DNA of 64,000 nt. Origin: Olsenella sp. oral taxon 807 (GTDB taxonomy: Bacteria > Actinomycetota > Coriobacteriia > Coriobacteriales > Atopobiaceae). Below, one piece after another: positions 19,242 through 28,168 of the stretch. The notes under the pieces are model-generated. The model was given only the letters and a program-made list of their open reading frames with translations. It made no database searches and was not told where the DNA came from. Location: assembly GCF_001189515.2 (NCBI RefSeq), contig NZ_CP012069.2:1612001-1676000 (forward strand), in the 5' to 3' direction. Position 1 is the stretch's first letter. Each line of letters starts with the position of its first letter. A program made the position numbers and the translations under genes.

Positions 19242-19870
19242 CCCTCGGCGAGTCCCGCCCTGACAAAATGCCTCTTGAACAGCCGATGGGTAACGAAGGA
19301 ACCTATAGTCGCGCCCACGAGGGTGAACATGGCGCAGAGAACGAGGAAAGAGGGGTCGGCAACCTGCTCACATGTTCGCACATAGTCATCGGGCATGCCC
19401 TGGGTCAAGATCTGCGCCATGAAGGAGTCATGGTAAAGCCAGATGGTGGGCAGAGGCGAGATCATCCACCCAAACGAGAAGAACGCGAAAGCGACCGCGT
19501 TTCCCCTGTAGCTGGCATAGCCGGTGAGCCAGCGCACGAACTCCGAGAGGGCCGAGCTGCCAACAACCAGGACGAGCGCAAGCACGAGGTTGCCCGTAGA
19601 GGCGCTCAGCAAGGCGAGGAGCACCCCCATGATGAGAACGGCGAGGGGCTTTCGCACACGAGTGCACAGAAGCATGAACGGCACGCTACCCACGATGGCG
19701 GCAAGTCCGGGAAACAGCACCCAAACCAGCGGGTGAATGCCCGACATGACCATAGGTACCATCGAGACGGCAACGTAGAGGGCGAAGAATATGCCGATGG
19801 TGATGAGGTCTCGTCCTCTGAGGCGACGAACCCCCCACAGCGAGGTGGAACCAGCTGCTGCTTCTCGCAT
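19238..19870 (-). CDS. ECF transporter S component, MptD/Trep_Strep family, locus 1
   Basis: A 210-residue protein with about six membrane segments and the MptD/TIGR02185-style N-terminus (RDLITIGIFFALYVAVSM), matching the paralogue at 35349-35987. S components bind the substrate; the ligand of this family is not firmly assigned, although related ECF systems are found beside metallophore or haem uptake genes. First gene of the operon, with AAAGGTG upstream of the ATG. The upstream region carries the element shared with the metal ABC operon, which points to metal-dependent expression. Confidence 0.85.
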   Translation of the reverse strand: MREAAAGSTSLWGVRRLRGRDLITIGIFFALYVAVSMVPMVMSGIHPLVWVLFPGLAAIVGSVPFMLLCTRVRKPLAVLIMGVLLALLSASTGNLVLALVLVVGSSALSEFVRWLTGYASYRGNAVAFAFFSFGWMISPLPTIWLYHDSFMAQILTQGMPDDYVRTCEQVADPSFLVLCAMFTLVGATIGSFVTHRLFKRHFVRAGLAEG

Positions 19871-20202
19871 TTCACACCTTTCGCTCGCATACCCACATGG
19901 TCTACCCGAGCCGTGTTAGATAATACTTACTCCATTATGATAGGATTTGCGGAGAGCTGCGCTAGCCCGATCGGGGCAAAAGTGTACCGATCGGCTCGCG
20001 AGGTAGCGCTGTTACTTTTCACAGTTAGGCCAGTGATGTCCTTTCAGACTGTCGCGCCGGACCCGTCTGCGGCCCTGTCGAAGCTGGCGGACAACTCGAC
20101 CACGCCGCTCGGTGACGTCGGGCGGCACGTGCACGCCAGGTGGCACTCCCATGAGAAGCGATGTGGCGTTTGACAGGGACCTGCGTACCCACCCGTTTGC
20201 CC
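19871..20202. promoter_or_regulatory. Regulatory region between ECF operon 1 and the TetR gene, with the shared 17-mer
   Basis: TTAGATAATACTTACTC at 19916-19932 matches 15 of 17 bases of the element at 11428-11444. It overlaps a dyad, ATAAT and ATTAT, eight bases apart (about 19920-19938), reminiscent of Fur half-sites. It lies 46-62 bases ahead of the S-component start, where an operator would act. A second, weaker palindromic stretch built on CCGATCGG and GCGCTA/TAGCGC spans about 19959-20012. The remaining DNA to the TetR promoter shows no gene. Confidence 0.5.
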
Positions 20203-20231
20203 TTGACAGATTCTGAGGGCCGGTCTATGGT
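20203..20231 (+). promoter_or_regulatory. Promoter of the TetR gene
   Basis: TTGACA at 20203-20208, a 17-base spacer and TATGGT at 20226-20231, followed about 45 bases later by the GTG start. Confidence 0.65.
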
Positions 20232-20276
20232 GCGAGCGAACATATTGTGCTGTTCATTCATCAGGAGCTGAGGACA

Positions 20277-20843
20277 GTGGAAGACAAGAAAGGCACCCTG
20301 AGGGAGGCCGCCCGACGCGTGTTCTCCGAAAGGGGATATAAGGCGACGAGCATAGCGGCCATCGCCAAGGAGGCACAGGTCGCCGTAGGAAGCTTCTATA
20401 ACTATTACCGATCGAAGGAGGAGGCCTTCATCGACGTCCACGACGAGGAGAACGACCGCATCCGAAGGCAGATGATGGACGAGATCGACTGGACGGCCGA
20501 GCCGGTAAGGGTTGCTGGCCAGCTGTTCGACTGCTCCTTGAGGCTCGTCGCAAGCAACAAAATCCTGTCGGAGTGGGACAACCCGGCCATCGCGAGCGCG
20601 CTGCACGCACACTACTGGTCCGACGCCAAGAGGGAGAGCTACCCCTTCCACCAGTTCCTTACGCGGACGTTCTCCCAGAGGATGACCGAGGCGGGTTTTG
20701 ACGAGGAGAGGATACGTCAGGTCCAACAGGTCTACGAGCTCATCTATTTCATGGACACGCACATCACCAGCCAGGACTTCCCAGGCTTCGAACAGGCGAT
20801 CAGAACCCTGGTGACCTACTTCGTCAAGGGCCTCTTCACGTAG
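20277..20843 (+). CDS. TetR family transcriptional regulator
   Basis: A 188-residue repressor-type protein. The N-terminal helix-turn-helix (about residues 6-50) has the family pattern AARRVFSERGYKATSIAAIAKEAQVAVGSFYNYYRSKEEAF. The C-terminal domain (60-188) is helical and ligand-binding in the family; the ligand is unknown. I choose the GTG at 20277, preceded by GAGCTGAGGA, rather than the GTG at 20247, which has no ribosome site. It is divergent from ECF operon 1 and convergent with feoAB, so either could be its target. Confidence 0.88.
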   Translation: MEDKKGTLREAARRVFSERGYKATSIAAIAKEAQVAVGSFYNYYRSKEEAFIDVHDEENDRIRRQMMDEIDWTAEPVRVAGQLFDCSLRLVASNKILSEWDNPAIASALHAHYWSDAKRESYPFHQFLTRTFSQRMTEAGFDEERIRQVQQVYELIYFMDTHITSQDFPGFEQAIRTLVTYFVKGLFT

Positions 20844-20894
20844 GTGCAGGCAAGCGCCGCCAGGTGAGCGTGAACGCGCAGGCTCGCACGTCCA

Positions 20895-20929
20895 CCGCCT
20901 GGCAGTGACGATATCACACCGCCAGGCGG
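20895..20929. terminator. Possible bidirectional hairpin between TetR and feoAB
   Basis: A 9-bp stem, CCGCCTGGC at 20895-20903 pairing with GCCAGGCGG at 20921-20929, lies between the two convergent stops. There is no clear T-run on either strand, so terminator function is tentative. Confidence 0.35.
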
Positions 20930-20988
20930 CCCCAAGCGTGTCGGACGCTCCCTCGCGAGTGAGGGGGATTGCGTGCGTCGAGGCTCGC

Positions 20989-23463
20989 CTATCCCAAGCC
21001 CAGGACAACCCCGCACAGATGCACCACGAAGGTCACCACCCACGCGAGGGCACACTGGTAGAAGGCGACCCAGACGGCCCACTTCCCTCCCATCTCGCGG
21101 CGCACGGCATCGATGGCGGCGATGCAGGGGGTGTAGAGCAGCACGAACACCATGAGGCAGACGGCCGAGAGCGGGGAGAGCGCCTGGACGAGGCCGTCCA
21201 CGCCCCCAAAGAGCACCGAGAGCGTCGAGACTATCGTCTCCTTGGCGATGAAACCCGTGAAGAGCATGGAGGCGATGCGCCAATCCCCCAGTCCCAGGGG
21301 CGCGAAAAGGGGCGCGGCCCACCCCGCCGCCTGAGCGAGCATGGACTGGCTCGTATCCTCGACCATGGTGAACCTAAGGTCGAACGACTGCAGGAACCAC
21401 GTGACGATCGTGGCAGCGAAGATCACCGTGAACGAGCGCTTCACGAAATCGCGGGACTTGTCCCACACCAGCATCAGCACGCTGCGGATGCTTGGCATGC
21501 GGTAGGTGGGTAGCTCCATCATGAAGGGTACCGCCTCGCCACGAAACGCCGCCCGCCTCGACACGATGGCGGTCAGGATGCCCATCACGATACCAAAGAG
21601 GTAGATCGCGACCACTATCCACCCCGCATGCCCCGGAAAGAAGGCTGCGGCAATGAACGAGTAGGTGGCAAGCTTAGGCGAGCAGCCCATGAAGGGCGTG
21701 AGCATGACCGTGAGCTTTCGGTCGCGCTCCGAGGGCAGGGTTCGCGTCGCCATGACGGCAGGAACCGTGCAGCCCATGGCGACGAGCATGGGCACGATCG
21801 TACGACCGGAAAGGCCGATCTGCCGCAGCAGCCTGTCCGAGACGAACGCGATGCGAGCCATGTAACCCGTGTCCTCAAGGAGGGACAGGAAGAAGAAGAG
21901 CGTCACGATGATGGGCAGAAAGAGGAGGACCGCGCCGACCCCGCCGAAGATGCCGTCGATCACGAGCGAGTGGATGGCAGCGCTGACGCCTGCGGACTCC
22001 ATCGCAGGGCCCACCATGTCGGACAGCCCGTCTATCCCCTGCTGCATCAGGTCTTGCAGGAAGGGACCGATGACGTTGAAGGTGAGCACGAACACCGCCG
22101 ACATGATGGCGACGAAGGCGGGTATGGCCGTCCACTTGCTGGTAAGCAGCTTGTCTACGCGCTCGCTTCGCAGCTGCTCTTTGCTCTCGTGGGGCCTCAC
22201 CACGCAGGCAGACACGACCCTCTCGACAAACGAGAAGCGCATGTCGGCGATGGCGGCAGAGCGATCGAGGCCCCGCTCCTCCTCCATCTGCGCCACGATC
22301 TGCTCCATGGTCTCTTCCTCGCGCGTGGTAAGGTCGAGCGCGGAGATCACGTCATGGTCCCCCTCCACCACCTTGGTGGCCGCAAAGTGCAAGGGGATCC
22401 GCGCCCGCTGGGCATGATCGGATATGAGCTGTGCTATGGCCTTCAGGCAGCGCTGTACCGGGCCAGGCTCAGTCCCATCGTCGAAGAACTCCTGCACTCC
22501 CGAGAACTCCTGATAGCGTGCCACATGCACGGCATGGTCAACGAGCTCGTCCACGCCCTCGTCGTGGATGGCGGATATGGGGACCACAGGGATGCCCAGC
22601 ATGGACTCCATGAGGTTGGTACGCACGTAGCCGCCGTTGCCCTGCATCTCGTCCATCATGTTGAGGGCAAGCACCATGGGGATGCCCAGCTCCAAGAGCT
22701 GCGTCGTAAGGTAGAGGTTGCGGTCGATGTTGGTGGCATCCACGATGTCTATGATGCCGCAGGGCCTCTCGTCGAGGATGAAGCGACGGCTCACGACCTC
22801 CTCCGGGCTGTACGGTGACATGGAATAGATTCCGGGGAGATCCGTGACGTTCGTGTCGGGATGCCCCCTGATGGATCCATCCTTGCGGTCGACCGTAACG
22901 CCCGGAAAGTTACCCACATGCTGGTTCGACCCCGTAAGCTGGTTGAAGAGGGTGGTCTTGCCGCAGTTCTGGTTACCGGCGAGTGCAAAGGTAAGGGTCG
23001 TCCCCTCCGGGATCGCCGGCTCGCTCGCATGGCCGGCGCGCACGTGGCGTATGCCGCCCTCGCCTATGCCCGGGTGGGTCACGGGGTGCGAGGGAGGTGA
23101 AGTCGTATGCGATCCTGTGGCGCTGAGGTCGGCGGATGTATCCTTCCGGATGGAGACCTCCTCAGCATCTGCCACGCGCAGCGTGAGAGAGTAGCCCCTG
23201 ACGCTGAACTGCAAAGGGTCGCCCATGGGGGCCGGCTTGACAAAGGTCATCCTCACCCCTGGAATGACGCCCATGTCAAGCAGGTGTTGGCGAAGCGCAC
23301 CCTCACCTCCCACCGCCGTCACCGTCGCCGTCTCGCCAGGGGCAAGCCCCGTCAGCGCCATCGGGACGCGAGCCTGCGTTCGCCCACCCCTTGCACGGGT
23401 GTCGTCCTCCACGCAAGCCGCCCTTCTCTTCCCTTCTGTACGCTCGTCCGACAACGTCCTCAT
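20989..23463 (-). CDS. feoB: Ferrous iron transporter FeoA-FeoB fusion
   Basis: An 824-residue inner-membrane Fe(II) importer. A FeoA-like SH3 domain (about residues 36-107, LTGLAPGETATVTAV...) precedes a linker and a GTPase domain. G1 is GNQNCGKT (163-170), G3 DLPG, G4 NMMD and G5 near SAI. The membrane part from about residue 440 has the gate motifs GCTVPAVMATR and GCSPKLATYSF, and LLYTPCIAAI near the end. FeoA is usually a separate gene; fusions occur in anaerobes. The start has GGAGAGGG upstream and the upstream region carries two dyads (23520-23580). Nearby metal importers make this an iron-acquisition neighbourhood. Confidence 0.95.
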   Translation of the reverse strand: MRTLSDERTEGKRRAACVEDDTRARGGRTQARVPMALTGLAPGETATVTAVGGEGALRQHLLDMGVIPGVRMTFVKPAPMGDPLQFSVRGYSLTLRVADAEEVSIRKDTSADLSATGSHTTSPPSHPVTHPGIGEGGIRHVRAGHASEPAIPEGTTLTFALAGNQNCGKTTLFNQLTGSNQHVGNFPGVTVDRKDGSIRGHPDTNVTDLPGIYSMSPYSPEEVVSRRFILDERPCGIIDIVDATNIDRNLYLTTQLLELGIPMVLALNMMDEMQGNGGYVRTNLMESMLGIPVVPISAIHDEGVDELVDHAVHVARYQEFSGVQEFFDDGTEPGPVQRCLKAIAQLISDHAQRARIPLHFAATKVVEGDHDVISALDLTTREEETMEQIVAQMEEERGLDRSAAIADMRFSFVERVVSACVVRPHESKEQLRSERVDKLLTSKWTAIPAFVAIMSAVFVLTFNVIGPFLQDLMQQGIDGLSDMVGPAMESAGVSAAIHSLVIDGIFGGVGAVLLFLPIIVTLFFFLSLLEDTGYMARIAFVSDRLLRQIGLSGRTIVPMLVAMGCTVPAVMATRTLPSERDRKLTVMLTPFMGCSPKLATYSFIAAAFFPGHAGWIVVAIYLFGIVMGILTAIVSRRAAFRGEAVPFMMELPTYRMPSIRSVLMLVWDKSRDFVKRSFTVIFAATIVTWFLQSFDLRFTMVEDTSQSMLAQAAGWAAPLFAPLGLGDWRIASMLFTGFIAKETIVSTLSVLFGGVDGLVQALSPLSAVCLMVFVLLYTPCIAAIDAVRREMGGKWAVWVAFYQCALAWVVTFVVHLCGVVLGLG

Positions 23464-23519
23464 GGCTATCGCCCTCTCCCTATCCCCACACGACGCCGAC
23501 CCTCTCCCAAATCGGACAC

Positions 23520-23580
23520 ACCTCTACAATAACGCTATCTTAATTGTAAATTGAGAGAAACTTCTTGCACTAGTGCCAAA
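23520..23580 (-). promoter_or_regulatory. Candidate feoAB control region
   Basis: Two dyads lie 60-120 bases ahead of the feoAB start: TTGCACTAGTGCCAA (23565-23579, centred on GCACTAGTGC) and a looser one with ACAAT/ATTGT arms at about 23525-23547. On the minus strand TTTACA and TACAAT are possible promoter hexamers here. I see no long gene in 23464-23758; a 60-codon plus-strand frame at 23551-23733 has no ribosome site. Confidence 0.35.
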
Positions 23581-23758
23581 GGCTTGGCGCGAGAGGGTCG
23601 TGCATCGACTGATGCCGTCAATGCTGCGCAGGCGGTGGGTCTCACGTTCGATGCGCCCATCAGCGCGGACCGCAAGACGACAGAAGAGAACGAGTGGATC
23701 TGCCACGACGTCACAGCCACCCGAACGACGTAGGACGTACGTGGCAAGGTTTCAACAC

Positions 23759-24142
23759 CTACACCGTGATCTCGATGTTGATGGCCTCCCAGCCCAGAAG
23801 CGAGGTCTCGTAGTAGCCGTCGCCGGTCACGCGCGGACCAGAGAGGATCTTGTAGCCGTCGGCGCGCAGGCGCTCGGTGAGCTCGTCCACGGCAGCCTCG
23901 CTGCCCACCGCGAAGGCCATGTGCGTGTAGCCGTAGCACATGGTGGTGCTAGGTTGCTCCTTGAGGCCTGGCCGTGTCATGATCTCGAAGCGCGGACCCT
24001 CGTCGAGCTTGAGGAAGTTGGAGCGCAGGCCGGTCTTGGGATTGTGGTAGGTCTCGTCTACCTGGGCGCCAAAGTACTCTTTGAAGAACTTGGCGGCTCC
24101 GTCGAGGTCGCGGACGTGGATGGCGAGGTGGTCGATACGCAT
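23759..24142 (-). CDS. VOC family (glyoxalase-like) protein
   Basis: 127 residues with the two beta-alpha-beta-beta-beta modules of the vicinal oxygen chelate fold. The start is MRIDHLAIHVRDLDGAAKFFKEYFG, with candidate metal ligands His5, Glu in the FEIM strand and His in YTHMAF, and a final Glu in NIEITV. It resembles the SMU1112c-like group; a lactoylglutathione lyase activity cannot be assumed. AAGGAGAAGG precedes the chosen ATG. It lies 132 bases downstream of the LysR gene on the same strand, possibly co-transcribed. Confidence 0.85.
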   Translation of the reverse strand: MRIDHLAIHVRDLDGAAKFFKEYFGAQVDETYHNPKTGLRSNFLKLDEGPRFEIMTRPGLKEQPSTTMCYGYTHMAFAVGSEAAVDELTERLRADGYKILSGPRVTGDGYYETSLLGWEAINIEITV

Positions 24143-24274
24143 GGAAAGATCCCTTCTCCTTGAGATCGCGCTCGTGGCGACACGCACGGTCATTGAGGCG
24201 ATTAAAGCGCATGCGCAGCACACGAGCAATTCCGATGCGGTATCCCATCCATAGGCAAAGCCGATGATTCTGCG

Positions 24275-25177
24275 CTACGCCTCCCCCAGTTCCTCCGAAA
24301 AGGTCCGACGCAGCGTCTCGGCAAACTCCTCGGCGTAGTAGCCACCGCGTTCGGCAAGCCATGCGGCAATGAGCGGACGATGCAGCTGCGTGCCGTCGGG
24401 TCCCACGAGCGCCACCTTGGTGAGGCCCGGGCGAAAGGTCTCGTGCCCGGGCACATGGTCGCACTGCTCGTAGCCTTGGTTACCCACGATGAGCAGTACC
24501 GACTCGTCGCGCGAACCCACGTACACGAAGTCGTCCGGATATCCCAGCATCTCGCGAAAGTAGCCTCGCTCGACGTCGCGGTGCGTCTCCGACGAGGTGA
24601 TGATGAGTGGCTTACCCCGCAGGTCGGCGACCGTGACGCCGTCTCTGCGCGCAAGGGGGTCGCGCGTGGAAAGCTCGATCCAGCTGGGCAGCTCCGCGAC
24701 GAGTGCCGTGGCAAAGCGCTCGGGCAAACGCTCGCGTTGCTCGTAGATGGCGAGGTCAATCTCCCCCGCAGCAAGGCGCTCGGTCAGCTCGAGGTGGTCA
24801 CCGCCAACGATGACGAGCGAGACCTCAGGGTAGAGCTCTGCGAATCGCCCGGTTGCCTCGACAATCTCGTGGCGCACACCACCCACAAAGCCGATGCGCA
24901 GCGTGAGCTCGGCATCGCTGCCAAGGCGCGAGGTCTCCCGTACGAGCTGGTCGACCTCCGCCAACAGTGCCCGTGCGCGTCGCACCAGGTACTCCCCCGC
25001 TACGGTTGGCACCACCGTACGACCCCGCCGCTCGAACAGCGCCACGCCAAGCTCGCGCTCGAGCGCCAAGATGGCCTGCGACACAGAAGACTGCGCAATG
25101 TGGCAGGCGTCGGCCGCCTTGGTGAAGCCGCCCTCGTCGTGAACGGCGATGGCATATCTGAGCTGGCCGAGCTGCAT
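24275..25177 (-). CDS. LysR family transcriptional regulator
   Basis: 300 residues, normal for LysR. The N-terminal winged helix-turn-helix (about 1-60) reads MQLGQLRYAIAVHDEGGFTKAADACHIAQSSVSQAILALERELGVALFERRGR. The C-terminal periplasmic-binding-like effector domain starts near residue 90. The start at 25177 has AGGGGG eight bases upstream; the in-frame ATG at 25183 is too close to it. It is divergent from gpmA across 350 bases. Effector unknown; the VOC gene downstream may be a target. Confidence 0.9.
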   Translation of the reverse strand: MQLGQLRYAIAVHDEGGFTKAADACHIAQSSVSQAILALERELGVALFERRGRTVVPTVAGEYLVRRARALLAEVDQLVRETSRLGSDAELTLRIGFVGGVRHEIVEATGRFAELYPEVSLVIVGGDHLELTERLAAGEIDLAIYEQRERLPERFATALVAELPSWIELSTRDPLARRDGVTVADLRGKPLIITSSETHRDVERGYFREMLGYPDDFVYVGSRDESVLLIVGNQGYEQCDHVPGHETFRPGLTKVALVGPDGTQLHRPLIAAWLAERGGYYAEEFAETLRRTFSEELGEA

Positions 25178-25528
25178 GGGCATTCCCCCTGACGATGGTG
25201 TCTCCACAGTATAGAGCCTGGCGCCAGCGTGCCGCAACATGTGCCTGGCACACCTGGGTCCGTCAGGAGGAGTCTGGGGACGAAGCGCCCTCACCTGATA
25301 CAAGGCGAGAAGCGATTTGTGGGTTTGCCTGCGATTTTGCCGTGAGGTAGGATATACGGCCTTTCTCACATTCAAGATAGCCCTCACGTCCACCGTCTTA
25401 TCGATGCCCGGAAGCTGGCAAGAGGCTATGATGATGGCAGGCGGACGGGTCTTGGGCAGCTCCCAAAGTGGCGGCGGGGCGACAGGGCCGTCCATGCGTC
25501 TGCAGGGGCCAAGACCGGGGAGGATGGC
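25178..25528. other. Intergenic region between LysR and gpmA
   Basis: 351 bases between two divergent genes. It should hold both promoters, but I see no strong hexamer pair, repeat or RNA structure. GGGGAGG at the right end is the gpmA ribosome site. Confidence 0.5.
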
Positions 25529-26326
25529 ATGAGAAGCGCGACGCTGGTGGTCATGAGGCACGGTGAGTCCACATGGACGGACAAGACGCAGAATCGCTTT
25601 GCCGGGTGGGTGGACGTCCCGCTCACCGAGCGTGGGCGCGATCAGGCCAGACACGCCGGCAAACTCATGAGCGACGCAAACATCAAGCCCGATGCGGCGT
25701 TCACTTCGCTTTTGCGCCGCTCGATAGAGACCTGCGACATCGTGCTCGACGCGGTTGACCGGCTCTGGGTTCCCGTGATGCGAAGCTGGCGGCTGAACGA
25801 GCGCCACTACGGCTCATTCCAGGGACAGACGCGTCCCGCCATGCGTAAGCGCTACGGCGATGAGCTGTTTGCGACCTACCGACGCAGCTACGACGTGCGT
25901 CCGCCCGAGATCTCCGAGAACTCTCCTTGGTGGCAGGGCAACGACGCGCGCTACGGCATCGTAGCCCGCGACGGCCTCGACGAGCTCGACCCCTCCACGA
26001 TCCGCAGCGAGTGCCTGAAAGACGTGGTCGTGCGACTCGAGCCGTTCTGGCAGTCCTTCGTCACCCCCTGCCTCTCGCTCGGCGAGACGGTCGCCATCGT
26101 CACGCACGGCTCGGTGGTGCGCTCCCTCATCAAGGTCATCGAGGGCCTCTCCGACGAGGAGATCCGCACCGTCAACGTGCCCACGGGGGTTCCGCGCGTC
26201 TACAAGTTCGAATGTGACGCGTTTGGCGGCCTGCGTGTTCTGGGAGCTGGCCGCTACCTTGACCTTGAGGCCGCAGAGGCGGGCATCGCCGAGACGAGCG
26301 CGCTCGGTGAGGCTACACTCGGCTAG
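25529..26326 (+). CDS. gpmA: 2,3-bisphosphoglycerate-dependent phosphoglycerate mutase
   Basis: 265 residues. Interconverts 3- and 2-phosphoglycerate in glycolysis, in the cytoplasm. The histidine phosphatase motif MRHGEST puts the phosphorylated His at residue 11; the second His is in VTHGSVVR (193) and the acid Glu in NERHYG (91). FAGWVDVPLTERG is the family substrate loop. Slight deviation from the usual RHGxSxWN (here STWTDKTQNRF). GGGGAGG precedes the ATG. Single-gene unit. Confidence 0.9.
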   Translation: MRSATLVVMRHGESTWTDKTQNRFAGWVDVPLTERGRDQARHAGKLMSDANIKPDAAFTSLLRRSIETCDIVLDAVDRLWVPVMRSWRLNERHYGSFQGQTRPAMRKRYGDELFATYRRSYDVRPPEISENSPWWQGNDARYGIVARDGLDELDPSTIRSECLKDVVVRLEPFWQSFVTPCLSLGETVAIVTHGSVVRSLIKVIEGLSDEEIRTVNVPTGVPRVYKFECDAFGGLRVLGAGRYLDLEAAEAGIAETSALGEATLG

Positions 26327-26490
26327 CGTCCCACAAGTTGTCTGGTGAGGCGCTCTGCCGACCGGCCGCAGAGCCCCCTGTCCCGTCAGACGAGTGCGTC
26401 GGGCACGTACCCCGCAGGTTTTGGGGCACCGAGGCCTAACATGCCGGGGCACCACCTGCCCATTGCCCGAAAACGACCTTGGAGGCTCGG

Positions 26491-27303
26491 ATGGAAGAGA
26501 GGAGCTGCGAACAGCTTGAGAAGGTTGCGGCAGATGCGAACACGCTGGCCGCCTTCTTGGGACCCCGTGACGTCTTGACCCTCACGCAGGAGGCGATGCT
26601 CGCGCACCTGGGACAGCGCCAGGCCGACGTGATGGCGCTCTTTGGCGGCTCGATACTGGCGGGAGGCGATGTCTTGGCTGCGGCCATGCGTGCGAGGGCT
26701 GCAGGGACCTATGTGATCGTCGGTGGTGCGGGTCACACGACGGAGGCCCTCCGCAAGCGCGTGCGCACCCTCTGCCCGGACCTGTCGATCGCAGCTGGCG
26801 CCACAGAGGCCGAGATCTTCGAGGCCTACCTCGTCTCACGCCATGGGCTTTTGGCCAACTTCTTGGAGAGACGCTCCACGAACTGCGGCAACAACATCAC
26901 GTACCTGCGTGACCTCCTCAAGGAGAGGGGCGTGCGTTGTAAGAGCCTCATCCTCGTGCAGGACGCGACCATGCAGCGACGCATGTCTGCGGGTCTCAAG
27001 AGGGAGATGCCGAACGTCACGCCCATCAACTTCGCCTCCTACCGCGTGCGGATGGTCGCCAAGGACGGCGAGCTCTGCTACGACCGGGAGCCGCTGGGGA
27101 TGTGGGACCCACGGCGCTACCTGTCGCTGCTCATGGGAGAGATCCCCCGCCTCACCGATGACGAGGGCGGCTACGGCCCTAAAGGCACGGGCTTTCTCGC
27201 CCATGTCGACATACCAGACAAGGTGAGCGCCGCATGGAAGAGGCTCTGCAGGTCACACCCACAGCTGGTGCGCGCGGCCGACCCGAAGTTCGCCCGGCCG
27301 TGA
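26491..27303 (+). CDS. YdcF family (DUF218) protein
   Basis: 270 residues. A Rossmann-like DUF218 core (about 45-210) opens with ALFGGSILAGGD, followed by TYVIVGGAGHTTEAL, then the acidic-site segments TEAEIFEAYLVSRHG and STNCGNNITYLRDLLKERG. No signal peptide or membrane helix, so it belongs with the soluble E. coli YdcF-type proteins rather than the SanA/ElyC membrane forms. Substrate unknown; YdcF has been reported to bind S-adenosylmethionine. I use the ATG at 26491 with GGAGG upstream; an upstream TTG would precede that site. Confidence 0.85.
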   Translation: MEERSCEQLEKVAADANTLAAFLGPRDVLTLTQEAMLAHLGQRQADVMALFGGSILAGGDVLAAAMRARAAGTYVIVGGAGHTTEALRKRVRTLCPDLSIAAGATEAEIFEAYLVSRHGLLANFLERRSTNCGNNITYLRDLLKERGVRCKSLILVQDATMQRRMSAGLKREMPNVTPINFASYRVRMVAKDGELCYDREPLGMWDPRRYLSLLMGEIPRLTDDEGGYGPKGTGFLAHVDIPDKVSAAWKRLCRSHPQLVRAADPKFARP

Positions 27304-27359
27304 TGTCGCCCGCGCTCGGAAGAGTCTCTTCGTGAGTGCCTGTGACAGCAGCCGATAGG

Positions 27360-27407
27360 TTGAGATCCCGGTCCTCTCTGATAAGATATCTATAGAGATA
27401 TCTTATC
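27360..27407 (+). promoter_or_regulatory. Promoter with perfect-palindrome operator of the MazEF-like module
   Basis: TTGAGA (27360-27365), 16 bases, TAAGAT (27382-27387). The -10 lies inside a perfect inverted repeat at 27380-27407: arms GATAAGATATCT and AGATATCTTATC around ATAG. This is the expected site for autorepression by the antitoxin. Confidence 0.75.
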
Positions 27408-27422
27408 TTGACAGGAGGGACT

Positions 27423-27740
27423 ATGCCTGCAGACGTGAGAAAAGAGCACAGTCACTCAGTACGTACGAGCCTTAAGGAGTGGGGGACATCGCGTGCCGTA
27501 CGTATTCCCAAGCCCATCTGCGAGCAGGCGGGCATATCCGCTGGAAGCGAGCTTACGATGCAGAGCGGGCAAGATGATCGCGGGGCCTTCATCATGCTTC
27601 GCCCCGTCTCGCGAGACGCCCATAGGGCGGTTGATGTGCCGTACATCTCGATGGATGAAGTATTCGCTGGTCACAAGGAAAGTTACGTCCCTTGCGAGGC
27701 AGACTGGGGGCATGATGTCGGGGCCGAGGTAGTCGAGTGA
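27423..27740 (+). CDS. AbrB/MazE-like antitoxin
   Basis: 105 residues. The N-terminal half has the swapped-hairpin DNA-binding pattern LKEWGTSRAVRIPKPICEQAGISAGSEL; the C-terminal tail is acidic and likely wraps the toxin. AGGAGGG precedes the ATG; the TTG at 27408 lies within the operator. Its stop overlaps the toxin GTG by four bases, so the pair is translationally coupled and probably autoregulated at 27380-27407. Confidence 0.88.
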   Translation: MPADVRKEHSHSVRTSLKEWGTSRAVRIPKPICEQAGISAGSELTMQSGQDDRGAFIMLRPVSRDAHRAVDVPYISMDEVFAGHKESYVPCEADWGHDVGAEVVE

Positions 27741-28069
27741 GCTTTCTCGAGCAGGGGGACATCATAGAGATCGACTTTAACCCGTCTGTCGGCCATGAGC
27801 CCGCAAAGAGGCGCCCCGCCATCGTCATCACTGGATATGGCTTCAATTCACGCTCGTCGCTTGTCGGGGTCGCTCCCGTTCAGACAACGGATTCCAACTA
27901 CCCCATGCATGTGCCAGTCGATGGGGATAACCTTCACGGCTTTGCCTGCGTTGAGATGGCCCGTAGCATCGATGTCGAGCAGAGGGGCTACAGGCTTGTG
28001 GGACAGCTCGACGACAAGGCGCTCGGGCGCATCATGTCGCTCGTGCGCAGCATGTACTCGCTGCGGTGA
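27737..28069 (+). CDS. MazF/PemK-like mRNA interferase toxin
   Basis: 110 residues. Sequence-specific endoribonuclease fold with the family opening QGDIIEIDFNPSVGHEPAKRRPAIVI (catalytic Arg in the KRRP segment) and a conserved late strand VEMARSIDVEQRG. It uses a GTG start inside the antitoxin stop. Together with 27423-27740 it forms a type II toxin-antitoxin module. Confidence 0.92.
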   Translation: MSFLEQGDIIEIDFNPSVGHEPAKRRPAIVITGYGFNSRSSLVGVAPVQTTDSNYPMHVPVDGDNLHGFACVEMARSIDVEQRGYRLVGQLDDKALGRIMSLVRSMYSLR

Positions 28070-28168
28070 CGGGTGAAGTCTGTGGCACAGCGCATGGCGT
28101 GGTGGCGCTCATGGCGTGGCAGTGTGACACTGGAGCCGATAAGGCGCCCGCCGCGTCAGCCCGGCCCC

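Noticed and set aside
23551-23733. 60-residue plus-strand frame between feoAB and the VOC gene
   Set aside because: No ribosome site, no recognisable family, and it overlaps the feoAB control region.
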